From assembly GCA_903838355.1 (NCBI GenBank), contig CAILYC010000063.1:1-64000 (forward strand): DNA of 64,000 nucleotides. Reading direction: 5' to 3'. Under the pieces are notes generated by a model. That model was not told where the DNA came from. It did not search any database and was given only the letters and a program-made list of their open reading frames with translations. Position numbers and translations under genes: made by a program. Positions 8,072 through 16,850 of the stretch are shown here, piece by piece; position 1 is the stretch's first letter; each line of letters starts with the position of its first letter. The DNA comes from an uncultured Burkholderiales bacterium (GTDB taxonomy: Bacteria; Pseudomonadota; Gammaproteobacteria; Burkholderiales; Burkholderiaceae_C).

Positions 8072-10009
8072 TCAAATGGGCAGACCGGCTTTGCGATAGA
8101 GCGGCAGAAATTTTTGCTCATACCAGTCTTTATAGGCTGGCAAACTGTCGGGCAAAGGTTTGATGAAAAAGGTCAAGGTGGCTTCATTGGAATTGGGATT
8201 CAAGGTCTTCACCTGGGCCAGTGCCATGGCAGCTTTGTCGGAGTCGCCTTTCATCGTGTAGGCAATGGCCAAGTAGGCCCAAATCTGAGCCACTTTGGCG
8301 TTGACTTGGTTGGCCTTGGTGAGCCACTCGATGGCTTGATCGGTGTGGCCCAAGATGATGTTGGCACGCCCCAGCGCCGATAAATTGTTGTCTGTGGGGT
8401 TCAGCGGATCCAAGTTCAGGCCTTGAGTGAGAACGTCAATCGCCTTTTGGGGCTCGCCGCTTTGGTTCAAAATATTGCCCAGTGTAATGTAGGGCGACTT
8501 GGATTTGGGGTTGAGTTGAAGATTTTTTTCTGCATTTTGCTTGGCCCCGATCAAATCGCCTTTTTCGCGATCATAAAAAATCAAGGCTGAATAAATATCT
8601 CGGTTGGCGGGATCAAGTTCCTTGACCTTTAGCGCGAGTTGGTGCAACTCCTCGAATCGCTTGGCACGCTGGTCTTGCTCGGGAGAGCGTGGCGCCAACA
8701 TCCCCAAGGCCTGTGCCAAGCCGCTCATGGCTTCAAGGTTGTCGGGTTCAATCACCAAGGCTTTGCGGTACAAGGCCACCCTTTGATCCAAGGTCTCGAC
8801 ATCAAAGCCTTTTTCCAACAACACCCGGGAGCGCAAAATCAAGTCCGAGGCTTGCGGATTGCTTTTTCTCTTTTCCGTTTCGCTGGCCGCCACAATGAGC
8901 ATGCGAGGCCCCAAACTGCCGCTGATTCGGTTGGTCACTTGGTCTTGCAATTCAAAGAGATTGGACATGTCACCGATAAAGCTCTGCGTCCACAGTTGTT
9001 GATTGGCACTGGCGTCCGAGAGCTGGGCATTGATTTGTAGGGTGTTGCCACTTTTTTTGACTTCACCTTGCAAAACAAAACGCACCCCCAACTCTCGCGC
9101 GATTTGCACCACTGGCGTGGGTTTGTCTTTGTAGGGCAAGGCCCTGACGGCATCGAGCACCACGGCGTCGCGAATGCGCAAAAGGTCTCTGGCAACTTGG
9201 CTTGTCATTCCATCGGCCACATAGGCATCGTTGGGGTCGCCCGTCAAATTGGCAAACGGCATCACCACAATTGAAAATGGGTTGATATTGGGTTTGGGGC
9301 TGCGGTGCAGCGCCAAGTACCCCCCCGCACCAACGAACAGCACCATCACGCCAACACCAACCCCCCTGGCCAAGGGAGACGCCAACAGTCTTAAAAAAAG
9401 ATGGGCGGCGGGCTCAGGCCGAGACGCCGATTCTGCGCGATCGTGCTGGCGATCGTGCTGGCGATAGGGCTTGACCGCCTCCCCTTCAAAAATCACCCTG
9501 AAGGTGGCAATGGGTTCAACAATGTTTTTAAACTGTTGCTCACCCAGACTTTCAAAATCCACGGCAATTTTGCGCCTGACCTCGTCATGAAACTTGGCCG
9601 AGACATGGATTCCGCCAGGCTTGGCACTCGACTCAATTCGGGCCGCCACATTGACACCGTCCCCCAACAGGTTGTCCCCTTCAACGATCACGTCCCCCAA
9701 GTTCAAGCCCACCCGCAACACCATGCGGTCGACTTCATCACAACTGGCGTTGCGAGCAAGCAGGCTCTTTTGAAACCCGAGCGCCGCCTCGATCGCGTCA
9801 ACCGGACTGGCAAACTCGGCAATCACCGAGTCGCCAGCGGTGGTGAAAATTCGGCCGTGGTGGGCCCGAATAAACTCGTCGGTGATGGCTCGACAGGCGC
9901 GCAGATTTTTAAGCGTGCGGTCTTCGTTTTCGCCCATCTTGAGGCTAAATCCCACCACATCGGCCGCCAAAATGGCAGCGAGCTTTCGACGAGGTGCTGG
10001 GTCAGTCAT
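8072..10009 (-). CDS. Class III adenylate/guanylate cyclase with TPR domain
   Basis: The 645-residue protein begins with a class III cyclase catalytic domain: metal Asp17 in AADVVGFS, metal Asp60 in TTAGDSVIAEF, and the transition-state pair Asn120/Arg124 in GDGVNVAARIE. A linker with a 12-base-coded RQHD repeat (9433-9460) leads to one membrane helix (about 214-235). Then comes a TolB/FlgO-like region (IVVMPFANLTGDPNDAYVADG) and several TPR repeats to the C-terminus, probably periplasmic. This layout is common in proteobacteria and makes a cyclic nucleotide in response to an outside signal. GAAGG lies 9 bases before the ATG. The usual substrate Lys is not obvious (RIFTTAGD), so cAMP versus cGMP is open. 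Confidence 0.88.
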   Translation of the reverse strand: MTDPAPRRKLAAILAADVVGFSLKMGENEDRTLKNLRACRAITDEFIRAHHGRIFTTAGDSVIAEFASPVDAIEAALGFQKSLLARNASCDEVDRMVLRVGLNLGDVIVEGDNLLGDGVNVAARIESSAKPGGIHVSAKFHDEVRRKIAVDFESLGEQQFKNIVEPIATFRVIFEGEAVKPYRQHDRQHDRAESASRPEPAAHLFLRLLASPLARGVGVGVMVLFVGAGGYLALHRSPKPNINPFSIVVMPFANLTGDPNDAYVADGMTSQVARDLLRIRDAVVLDAVRALPYKDKPTPVVQIARELGVRFVLQGEVKKSGNTLQINAQLSDASANQQLWTQSFIGDMSNLFELQDQVTNRISGSLGPRMLIVAASETEKRKSNPQASDLILRSRVLLEKGFDVETLDQRVALYRKALVIEPDNLEAMSGLAQALGMLAPRSPEQDQRAKRFEELHQLALKVKELDPANRDIYSALIFYDREKGDLIGAKQNAEKNLQLNPKSKSPYITLGNILNQSGEPQKAIDVLTQGLNLDPLNPTDNNLSALGRANIILGHTDQAIEWLTKANQVNAKVAQIWAYLAIAYTMKGDSDKAAMALAQVKTLNPNSNEATLTFFIKPLPDSLPAYKDWYEQKFLPLYRKAGLPI

Positions 10010-10219
10010 GAATTACCTTCAAGAGTGGGGGACATGGGGCATATTTCACCGCAAGGAAAGGGGTCTGAATGAAAAGTCCCTCTTCATTTTGGCTCTCCAT
10101 GCATAGACCAGTATAGCCAGATCGTTTGGGGACTGAAAACCAAAAGTCTAATGGTAAATCATAGATCCAAGGCCCACCAATGCACAGTATATTGCCCCCA
10201 TCACCCAGGGAGATCAAAA

Positions 10220-11917
10220 TTGAAAATCAAAAATATCGCTCAACTCATCTTGTCCATCAGCAGTGGTCTTTTGAGCCAAGGGAGTTGGGCGCAAACCGAC
10301 GCAGACTTGCTCAATGACGCCACCACACCCAAAGACGTCTTGGTCTATGGCATGGGTTATCAGGGACAACGCTTTAGTCCGCTCAAACAGATCAACAAAT
10401 CCAATGTCAAAAAATTGGTCCCCCTGTGGTCTTATTCTATGAATGACAGCCGGGGGTCGGAGTCCTTTCCCCTGGTCAAAGACGGTGTGATTTACGTCAC
10501 CTCCCACAACGCCACCGTCGCCGTCAATGCCCTGACAGGCAAACAAATTTGGAAGGTCGCCCACGACTATCCCCCTGAGACCTTGCGCGTGGTTTGCTGC
10601 GGCATTGTGAACCGCGGAGCAGCACTTTATGAAGGCAAAATCATCCGCGCCTTGATGGACAACCACATCATTGCATTGGACATGAAAACCGGTCAAGAGG
10701 TCTGGCGCACAGCCTCCCCCGATCCTGTCAAACCCGAGAACGGTTACGCCATGACCGGCGCCCCCCTGGTGGTGGGTGGGGTGGTGGTGGTCGGTGTCGC
10801 CGGCGCCGAATATGGACACCGCGGCTTCATTGAAGCCTATGACGCCAACAGTGGCAAACACCTCTGGCGCCACTACAACGTGCCTGCTGCGGGCGAGCCT
10901 GGGGTCGAGACCTGGGCTGACAAGTCCTATGAAACAGGGGGTGGGAGTTCCTGGATCACGGGCACGTATGACAAAGACCTCGATTTGGTTTATTGGGGGG
11001 TGGGCAACCCGTCGCCATGGAACCCACGCTCGAGGGCAGGTGACAATCTCTACACCAACTCCATTGTGGCATTGCGCCCCAAGACCGGCGAGATGGTGTG
11101 GCATTACCAGGTCTCTCCTGGCGATCCGTTTGACTATGATGCGGTGCAAACGCCTGTGATTGCCAATCTCAAAATCGCTGGCAAAACTCAAAAAGTGGTG
11201 ATGCAAGCCAACCGCGGTGGTTTTTTATACGTTTTGGATGCGGCCAGTGGCAAACTTTTAGCCGCCAACCCCTTTGAGAAAGTCAATTGGGCCGATTCCG
11301 TCGATTTGAGCACTGGTAAACTCAACTACACCGATGCCTACAAAGAGGCGCTGCAGGGTAAAAAAGTTGATATCTGGCCCTCTTCGAGTGGCGGCACCAA
11401 TTGGCAGCACTTGTCGTTTAGCCCGATCACGCAAAAACTCTACATCAACACCTTGCACATCGGCATGAGCTATGAAGCCCCCCCTGAGACTGAGCCCTAT
11501 AAAGCAGGCAAACCCTCTGGACCCGGAACCGTGAAAAGAAAACCCCTCTTTGACGACCCCAATGTCAGGGGTTATTTGAAAGCGGTTGACCCCATGACGG
11601 GCAAGGCATCCTGGGCCACGCCGTTTCAGTCTCCCAACTGGTCTTCGACCATGGTGACCGCCAGCAATTTGGTCTTCACTGGGGTGATGACTGGAGAGTT
11701 CCAAGCGTTGGATGCGGACACGGGCAAACTGCTGTGGAGTTTTCAGACACCATCGGGCATTTTGGCCCAACCCGTCACTTGGGAAAAGGATGGCAAGCAG
11801 TACGTGACCATCATGAGCGGTATTGGAGGGGTTTATGCCCTGTTTGCGGGCGACCCCAATTTGAAAAACGTTCCCAGTGGCGCGAGCTTGTGGACTTTCG
11901 GTTTGTTTGACAAATAA
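10220..11917 (+). CDS. PQQ-dependent alcohol dehydrogenase, lanthanide-type active site
   Basis: This is a type I quinoprotein dehydrogenase (565 residues) with an eight-blade propeller. Starting at TTG 10220 (AGGGAG at 10207-10212) gives a clean signal peptide ending SQGSWAQ; an upstream in-frame ATG at 10151 would add 23 non-signal residues. Visible ligands are the vicinal disulfide C126-C127, Glu197 in AGAEYG, Asn263 in GNPSPWNP and Asp305-Tyr306-Asp307. The extra Asp two residues after the catalytic Asp is the mark of lanthanide-dependent XoxF/ExaF/PedH enzymes. It should oxidise primary alcohols in the periplasm and pass electrons to a cytochrome c, such as the one at 12298. Confidence 0.88.
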   Translation: MKIKNIAQLILSISSGLLSQGSWAQTDADLLNDATTPKDVLVYGMGYQGQRFSPLKQINKSNVKKLVPLWSYSMNDSRGSESFPLVKDGVIYVTSHNATVAVNALTGKQIWKVAHDYPPETLRVVCCGIVNRGAALYEGKIIRALMDNHIIALDMKTGQEVWRTASPDPVKPENGYAMTGAPLVVGGVVVVGVAGAEYGHRGFIEAYDANSGKHLWRHYNVPAAGEPGVETWADKSYETGGGSSWITGTYDKDLDLVYWGVGNPSPWNPRSRAGDNLYTNSIVALRPKTGEMVWHYQVSPGDPFDYDAVQTPVIANLKIAGKTQKVVMQANRGGFLYVLDAASGKLLAANPFEKVNWADSVDLSTGKLNYTDAYKEALQGKKVDIWPSSSGGTNWQHLSFSPITQKLYINTLHIGMSYEAPPETEPYKAGKPSGPGTVKRKPLFDDPNVRGYLKAVDPMTGKASWATPFQSPNWSSTMVTASNLVFTGVMTGEFQALDADTGKLLWSFQTPSGILAQPVTWEKDGKQYVTIMSGIGGVYALFAGDPNLKNVPSGASLWTFGLFDK

Positions 11918-11950
11918 ACACTGGATTATTCCACAACGGGGTCCAGGGAC

Positions 11951-12289
11951 ATGGCGCCTTGGACCCATTTTTCATTGACCATGGTGCTTCAAATTTCATC
12001 CTGTAGCGTCGCTACAAATCCATTCTTGCTCGGTTTGTTATGGGCCTTGGTACTGATCCTTGGCAGTGCTCAAGCTTGTGAATTTACCAAGGTCAAATCG
12101 GCGATCGACCAAGTGACCAACCCCAAGGAAGACGTGGGAAAGCGCTTCAAAGCCCTGGTGGAGGATGGCTGGAACTCCGAACGTGTGCTCTTTGACTTGA
12201 CCGACAAAGATCTTCACCCCCTGATGGATGACTGCCGCCCCGAGGTAGAAGCCTACCTCAACCAACTGGGCTACCCCTCCGTTCATTGA
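11951..12289 (+). CDS. Small secreted protein of unknown function in PQQ cluster
   Basis: The 112-residue product has a long hydrophobic N-terminus (NPFLLGLLWALVLILGSAQA) ending in a signal-peptidase-like AQA-C site, then about 70 mature residues with two Cys (CEF... and DDCR), which could pair in the periplasm. ATG 11951 and ATG 11981 are both possible starts. The mature part is rich in acidic and helical segments (FKALVEDGWN, LFDLTDKDLHPLMDD). I do not recognise the family. Its place between a quinoprotein dehydrogenase and its likely cytochrome, 8 bases before the cytochrome start, suggests a role in assembly or electron transfer. Confidence 0.6.
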   Translation: MAPWTHFSLTMVLQISSCSVATNPFLLGLLWALVLILGSAQACEFTKVKSAIDQVTNPKEDVGKRFKALVEDGWNSERVLFDLTDKDLHPLMDDCRPEVEAYLNQLGYPSVH

Positions 12290-12297
12290 AACTTGCC

Positions 12298-12663
12298 ATG
12301 ACCCAGACCCCTTCCTCATTCAGATGCGTTTTGCGCAACGTTGCGTTTGCTCTTGCTGCTTTCTTCACCCTTGTGACTGGCCCCAGTGCGTTGGCCCAAA
12401 CCAATGACATGGCCGACAAGGGTGAACGAATCTACAACAATTATTGTCAGACCTGCCACGGTGAGAGTTTGATCAACTCGGGACAAAGCTTTGACTTGAG
12501 AAAACTCAAAGTGAGCGAAAAATCTCGCTTTGAAAACTCTGTGCAAAATGGCAAAAACCAAATGCCCCCTTGGAAGGGAGTGATCTCACCCTCGGACATG
12601 GAGTTCATCTGGGCCTACATCCGCACCCTGGCCAATGACAAAGAGATCAATGTTGCGCCATAA
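12298..12663 (+). CDS. Periplasmic class I cytochrome c
   Basis: A signal peptide (FALAAFFTLVTGPSALAQ) precedes a single-heme domain with CQTCH and a downstream Met in QMPPWKG as the likely sixth ligand. The mature size of about 85 residues is that of a small cytochrome c that accepts electrons from quinoprotein dehydrogenases. ATG 12298 was chosen over TTG 12286, which would overlap the upstream stop. It lies between two PQQ dehydrogenase genes, so it is the natural electron acceptor for one or both. Confidence 0.88.
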   Translation: MTQTPSSFRCVLRNVAFALAAFFTLVTGPSALAQTNDMADKGERIYNNYCQTCHGESLINSGQSFDLRKLKVSEKSRFENSVQNGKNQMPPWKGVISPSDMEFIWAYIRTLANDKEINVAP

Positions 12664-12777
12664 ATCACCGTGCGCTTTGACCTTCTTTTTTCAAAGCCGA
12701 TTAAAAAGTTTTTTTACTCTGGCTTTTGACTCAGAACTATGCCTTGAACGTCATTGCCCCTTCTTTGGAGATTTGCC

Positions 12778-14622
12778 ATGCACCGCCTCCTGTCATTGAC
12801 CCTGCTCACAGGCCTCACCCTCTTGTCACTGCCCACTTCTTGGGCCCAGGACGGGCCCAAACTCTTCAACACCTTTTGCGCATCTTGCCATGAAGGAAAC
12901 GCCAACGACAAAGCACCTGGGCGCGAGGTTTTGAAGCTATTGACCCCCGAGCATGTGCTGGCCACCCTCGAGAAAGGTGCCATGTCCAAGGTGGGAGCGG
13001 AGAGAAGCCGTTTGGAGCGAGTCGCCATTGCCCAGTACGTCACGCAAAAAATCTTGGGGCCAGAGGGTCAGTTCAGCTACCCAGCCAGGGCATTTTGTAC
13101 CAAGACCGCAAGTCCAGCGATGCTTGCAGCGGCAAGCTTGAGCCCAGCTTGGCTGGCCTGGGGCGGGGATTTGTCCAACTCGCGCTACCAAAACGCCGCC
13201 AACACGCTGGTGAGTGATCAAAACGTGGGGCAACTGAAGTTGAAATGGGCCTTTGGTTTTCCAGGCGCGGCCAGCGCCAGTGCCCAGCCCTTGGTCTACA
13301 AAGAGCGAGTCTATGTCTCGAGCTGGGAAGGCGATGTGTTTGCCTTGGACGCCAAAACAGGCTGCATCGCCTGGCACATGGAGGCTGAAGCCGGCGTGAG
13401 AGCCGCCATGTTCATCGCCCCCAAGGACCATGGAGACGCCACACTTTATGTAGCCGATCTCGCGGCCAACGTCTACGCCGTCAACGCCACAAATGGCGCA
13501 TTGCTTTGGAAAAAGAAAATTGACACCCACCCCTTGGCCCGCGTGAGCGGCTCGCCCAAGCTCTACAAGGACACGCTCTACATTCCAGTGTCCTCTCGCG
13601 AGGAGTCGATGGCAGGTGACCCAAAATACCCTTGCTGCACCTTCAGGGGCAGTGTCGTCGCCTTGAACGCACAAACCGGAGACCTGGGCTGGAAAACCTA
13701 TCTCATCGACACCCCCGCCGAGCCCAAAGGCGTGAGCAGCAATGGCACTCCCAGCTTCGGGCCCGCAGGCGTTGCCGTTTGGAACTCGCCGAGCATCGAT
13801 GTCAAACGCCAAGTGCTCTACATCGGCACGGGCAACTCCTACACCTCACCCAACGCGAGCCGCTCGGACTCGGTGGTGGCGCTCAAACTCGCCAGTGGCG
13901 AGATCGTCTGGTCTCGGCAAGTGACCCCCAACGACATGTGGAATGGCAGTTGCCCTGAGACGACCAAAGATCACACCAATTGCGCAAAACTGGATGCCCC
14001 AGACTTTGATTTTGCCGCCCCACCCATTTTGATTTCCAATGCCAAGTCGGATTTACTGATCGCCAGCCAAAAGTCTGGATTGATTTACGCGCTTGACCCT
14101 GACCATGAGGGCAAGACCGTTTGGGAAAAGCGCGTGAGCCCTGGCGGCACCTCGGGCGGGATCATGTTTGGCTCCGCCGTGGACGACACCCACATCTACG
14201 CCGGCTTGTCGGACGCCCAACGTGTGAACAACGTCACCGACCCGAACTCTGGGGGCGGTTTGGTGGCCTTGAGTCGAGACACTGGGGAGCTGCAATGGAA
14301 GACCCCTCACCCGGGCTGTGGCGACAAACGCCCTTGCGGTCAAGTGCAAACGTCTTCTGTCACGAGTGCACCAGGTTTGGTGTTCTCTGGCGCGATCGAC
14401 GGCACGCTCAGGGCCTACTCCGCCAAAACCGGTGCCATTCTTTGGAGTTATGACAGCGCCAAGCCTTTTGACACCGTCAATGGGGTCAAGGCCAATGGTG
14501 GTTCCATGAGCGACGGTGGAGTCGCCATCGCCGGCCCCATGGTCTTTACCAACTCAGGCTACTCCCACCACTCGGGCATCATCCCCGGCAATGTGTTTTT
14601 GGCATTCAGCATCGAACCTTGA
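12778..14622 (+). CDS. PQQ dehydrogenase with N-terminal heme c, polyvinyl-alcohol-dehydrogenase type
   Basis: After a signal peptide (LTGLTLLSLPTSWAQ) the mature protein begins with a cytochrome c domain (C34-A-S-C37-H38) and then a PQQ beta-propeller (614 residues in all) with repeated blades such as VFALDAKTGCIAWHM and VYAVNATNGALLWK, and a Cys pair in YPCCTFRG. Heme first, propeller second is the order of polyvinyl alcohol dehydrogenase (cytochrome), the reverse of common quinohemoprotein alcohol dehydrogenases. It should oxidise secondary or polymeric alcohols in the periplasm. GGAG at 12766-12769 supports ATG 12778. It has no DYD motif, so a calcium cofactor is more likely. Confidence 0.85.
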   Translation: MHRLLSLTLLTGLTLLSLPTSWAQDGPKLFNTFCASCHEGNANDKAPGREVLKLLTPEHVLATLEKGAMSKVGAERSRLERVAIAQYVTQKILGPEGQFSYPARAFCTKTASPAMLAAASLSPAWLAWGGDLSNSRYQNAANTLVSDQNVGQLKLKWAFGFPGAASASAQPLVYKERVYVSSWEGDVFALDAKTGCIAWHMEAEAGVRAAMFIAPKDHGDATLYVADLAANVYAVNATNGALLWKKKIDTHPLARVSGSPKLYKDTLYIPVSSREESMAGDPKYPCCTFRGSVVALNAQTGDLGWKTYLIDTPAEPKGVSSNGTPSFGPAGVAVWNSPSIDVKRQVLYIGTGNSYTSPNASRSDSVVALKLASGEIVWSRQVTPNDMWNGSCPETTKDHTNCAKLDAPDFDFAAPPILISNAKSDLLIASQKSGLIYALDPDHEGKTVWEKRVSPGGTSGGIMFGSAVDDTHIYAGLSDAQRVNNVTDPNSGGGLVALSRDTGELQWKTPHPGCGDKRPCGQVQTSSVTSAPGLVFSGAIDGTLRAYSAKTGAILWSYDSAKPFDTVNGVKANGGSMSDGGVAIAGPMVFTNSGYSHHSGIIPGNVFLAFSIEP

Positions 14623-14681
14623 CGAACACTAAAATAGACTCTTGAGCGGAGTTCCAATCCTTACTTGTCTCAAAACCCACC

Positions 14682-16832
14682 ATGACCTCACGTTTGTGCA
14701 CGCCGCCTTTGCGCTTTAAACCAGCGCTCACGCTGCTTTATTTGGCCAGCACCCTGCTGACTCCCCTGCTTTGCCTGGGCCAAGAAGGGGCCACTTTGCC
14801 TGCGGTGGAAGTCACAGCGGGTCGACTCCAAGTCAAACAGTTCGACACACCGGCCGCGACATACCTCGTCGATCAAAACTTCATCGCCAACACCGGCAAT
14901 CAGGTCAATCTCTCCGACGCCTTGAGCTTGGCGCCGGGCGTCGTCTCTTTGAACCGCAACAACTATGCCCAGGACGTGCAAATCTCCATCCGCGGCTTTG
15001 GTTCTCGCACAGCCTTTGGTCTGAGGGGCATCCGGCTCATTGCCGACGACATCCCCTTGACCACACCCGACGGCCAAGGCCAGGCGTCTTCCATCAGCTT
15101 GCCCTCTGTGGGGCAACTCGAAGTCTTGAGTGGCCCCTTGGCGCAGCTTTATGGCAATTCTTCTGGCGGTGTGATCCAAACCCACTCCCGCGAGGCTGGA
15201 ACAACACCCGAAGGCTCCATCCAAACCTATGGGGGTTCTTTTGGCATGGTGCGCACCGACTGGCAAGCCAGCGAGAGGTTGAACAAGGTCGGGGTCGTGG
15301 CCGATCTGAGCACCTTCAAGATCAACGGTTACCGACAAAACAGTGGCGCGGAGAGAAATCAACTCAATAGCGTCATCACCTACGACCCCCAAGTGGACAC
15401 CCGTTGGAAATTGGTCCTCAATTCGTTCAACATGCCCAATGCCCAAGACCCCTTGGGACTCACGCAAGCGCAACTCAAGACCAACCCGCAACAAGCGGGC
15501 AGCAATGCGCTTCTTGACCAAACGCAAAAAAGCATCACACAAAACCAAATGGGTTTGGTGCTGCAGCAAACCTTGAGCCCGAATTTGCGATTTCAAGCTC
15601 GCCTTTACGTTGGCAACCGAGGAAACACCCAAACCCAGGCCTCTTCGAGCACCACAGCACCCCAAAGCGGCACCTTTGTGGGGCTGCAACGCAGCTATAA
15701 CGGCATTGGCCTGCAACTGACCGGCAAAGACACAAGCGGCACGGTGCCTTGGAACTGGACGATGGGTTTTGATTACGACAGCGCCAACGAAAACCGCCAG
15801 TCGGGGTCCACCAGTTATGGCGTCATAACGCCAGCACCCACGACCATCAAAAATGTGGCCACCAACAACGACTTCTTTGCGCAAGCCAACATTTTGCTCC
15901 ATGACGACTGGACGCTCACCGCTGGAGCGCGTCGAGACCAGGTTCAAATCAGCAACACCAACCTCCTCACTGCCCCCTATGGGGGTGCGTCCACCTTTAC
16001 CAACACCACGCCCGTGGTGGGACTCACCTGGCACTTGGCGGATGACTTGAATGTCTATGGCAATGCCGGTCTTGGATTTGAAACCCCCACCACGGCCGAG
16101 ACCGCTTATTCGGTGGCGGGCTCCAGCGTGGTGGCCAACTTCAATGCTGGATTGAAAGCCGCTCAAAGTCACAACTACGAGCTGGGCACAAAATGGATGC
16201 CCTCACCCCGTCAATCGTTCAACGCCGCGGCGTTTTACATCAACACCAGCAACGACATAGTGGCCACTGTGAATTCGTCTGGAAAAAGCGTCTACCAAAA
16301 CGTCGGCCAAACCAGCCGGCAAGGCTTTGAGCTTGCGATGAAGGATTTGTCCCATGCGCACCTCAAGGCGCAAGCATCGCTCACCCTCATCAAAGCCCAG
16401 TACAACAGCAACTTCACCTCAAGTGCTGGCCTCATCAGTACTGGCAACGCCATGCCCGCTGTTCCCAACCAGACACTCTACACCTCACTGGCCTGGTCAG
16501 AAAAAGGGTATTCTCAAAAAACCACCCAGTCGCCCAGTGGCACCGAGGTCGAACTTGATTTGAGTGGGAGGTCTTGCCTATGGGGCAATGACGGCAACAC
16601 CACGACCACCACCAACAATGCCTATGCGAGTGGCTACGCCACGATGGACCTTAAAGTCCACGAGCGCTTTGACGTGGGATCGAACAGCATTCAAGCCTTC
16701 GTGTCGGTCAACAACTTGACCAACAAGTCCTATGTGGGCTCGGTCATTGTCAACTCGTCGAGCTTTGGGTATTTTGAGCCCGGCTTGCCGCGCAACTGGG
16801 TGCTCGGCATAAAGCTCAGCAGAAACTTGTAA
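14682..16832 (+). CDS. TonB-dependent outer membrane receptor
   Basis: The 716-residue protein has a signal peptide (ending near LCLGQEG), a TonB-box-like LPAVEVTA, a plug domain (QVNLSDALSLAPGVV, QISIRGFGSR, VEVLSGP-type LEVLSGPLAQLYGNSSGGVI) and a 22-strand barrel ending in NWVLGIKLSRNL with an aromatic-poor end. It imports a ligand too large or scarce for porins. Placed 59 bases after the PQQ dehydrogenase, it could take up PQQ, a lanthanide carrier or the alcohol substrate itself; the sequence does not decide. The gene ends in a perfect hairpin shared with the convergent Bug gene. Confidence 0.9.
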   Translation: MTSRLCTPPLRFKPALTLLYLASTLLTPLLCLGQEGATLPAVEVTAGRLQVKQFDTPAATYLVDQNFIANTGNQVNLSDALSLAPGVVSLNRNNYAQDVQISIRGFGSRTAFGLRGIRLIADDIPLTTPDGQGQASSISLPSVGQLEVLSGPLAQLYGNSSGGVIQTHSREAGTTPEGSIQTYGGSFGMVRTDWQASERLNKVGVVADLSTFKINGYRQNSGAERNQLNSVITYDPQVDTRWKLVLNSFNMPNAQDPLGLTQAQLKTNPQQAGSNALLDQTQKSITQNQMGLVLQQTLSPNLRFQARLYVGNRGNTQTQASSSTTAPQSGTFVGLQRSYNGIGLQLTGKDTSGTVPWNWTMGFDYDSANENRQSGSTSYGVITPAPTTIKNVATNNDFFAQANILLHDDWTLTAGARRDQVQISNTNLLTAPYGGASTFTNTTPVVGLTWHLADDLNVYGNAGLGFETPTTAETAYSVAGSSVVANFNAGLKAAQSHNYELGTKWMPSPRQSFNAAAFYINTSNDIVATVNSSGKSVYQNVGQTSRQGFELAMKDLSHAHLKAQASLTLIKAQYNSNFTSSAGLISTGNAMPAVPNQTLYTSLAWSEKGYSQKTTQSPSGTEVELDLSGRSCLWGNDGNTTTTTNNAYASGYATMDLKVHERFDVGSNSIQAFVSVNNLTNKSYVGSVIVNSSSFGYFEPGLPRNWVLGIKLSRNL

Positions 16833-16850
16833 TGGCGCACTTTGCGCCAT
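16832..16850. terminator. Bidirectional hairpin between convergent genes
   Basis: ATGGCGCA-CTT-TGCGCCAT is a perfect 8-base-pair stem with a 3-base loop that spans exactly from the last base of the TonB receptor stop to the first base of the convergent Bug stop. It lacks a long T run on the right side, but its position strongly suggests a transcription end signal for both genes. Confidence 0.65.

Noticed and set aside
7777-8163. 128-codon frame across the tnpB remnant into the cyclase end
   Set aside because: It reads the tnpB remnant in the wrong frame, then the right-end hairpin and the antisense of the cyclase gene.
10214-11206. 330-codon frame antisense to the PQQ dehydrogenase
   Set aside because: It mirrors a clear quinoprotein gene and is rich in His and Gly from antisense codons.
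14688-16172. 494-codon frame antisense to the TonB receptor
   Set aside because: Long antisense frames are common in GC-rich genes; the receptor is well supported on the plus strand and this product has no family likeness.
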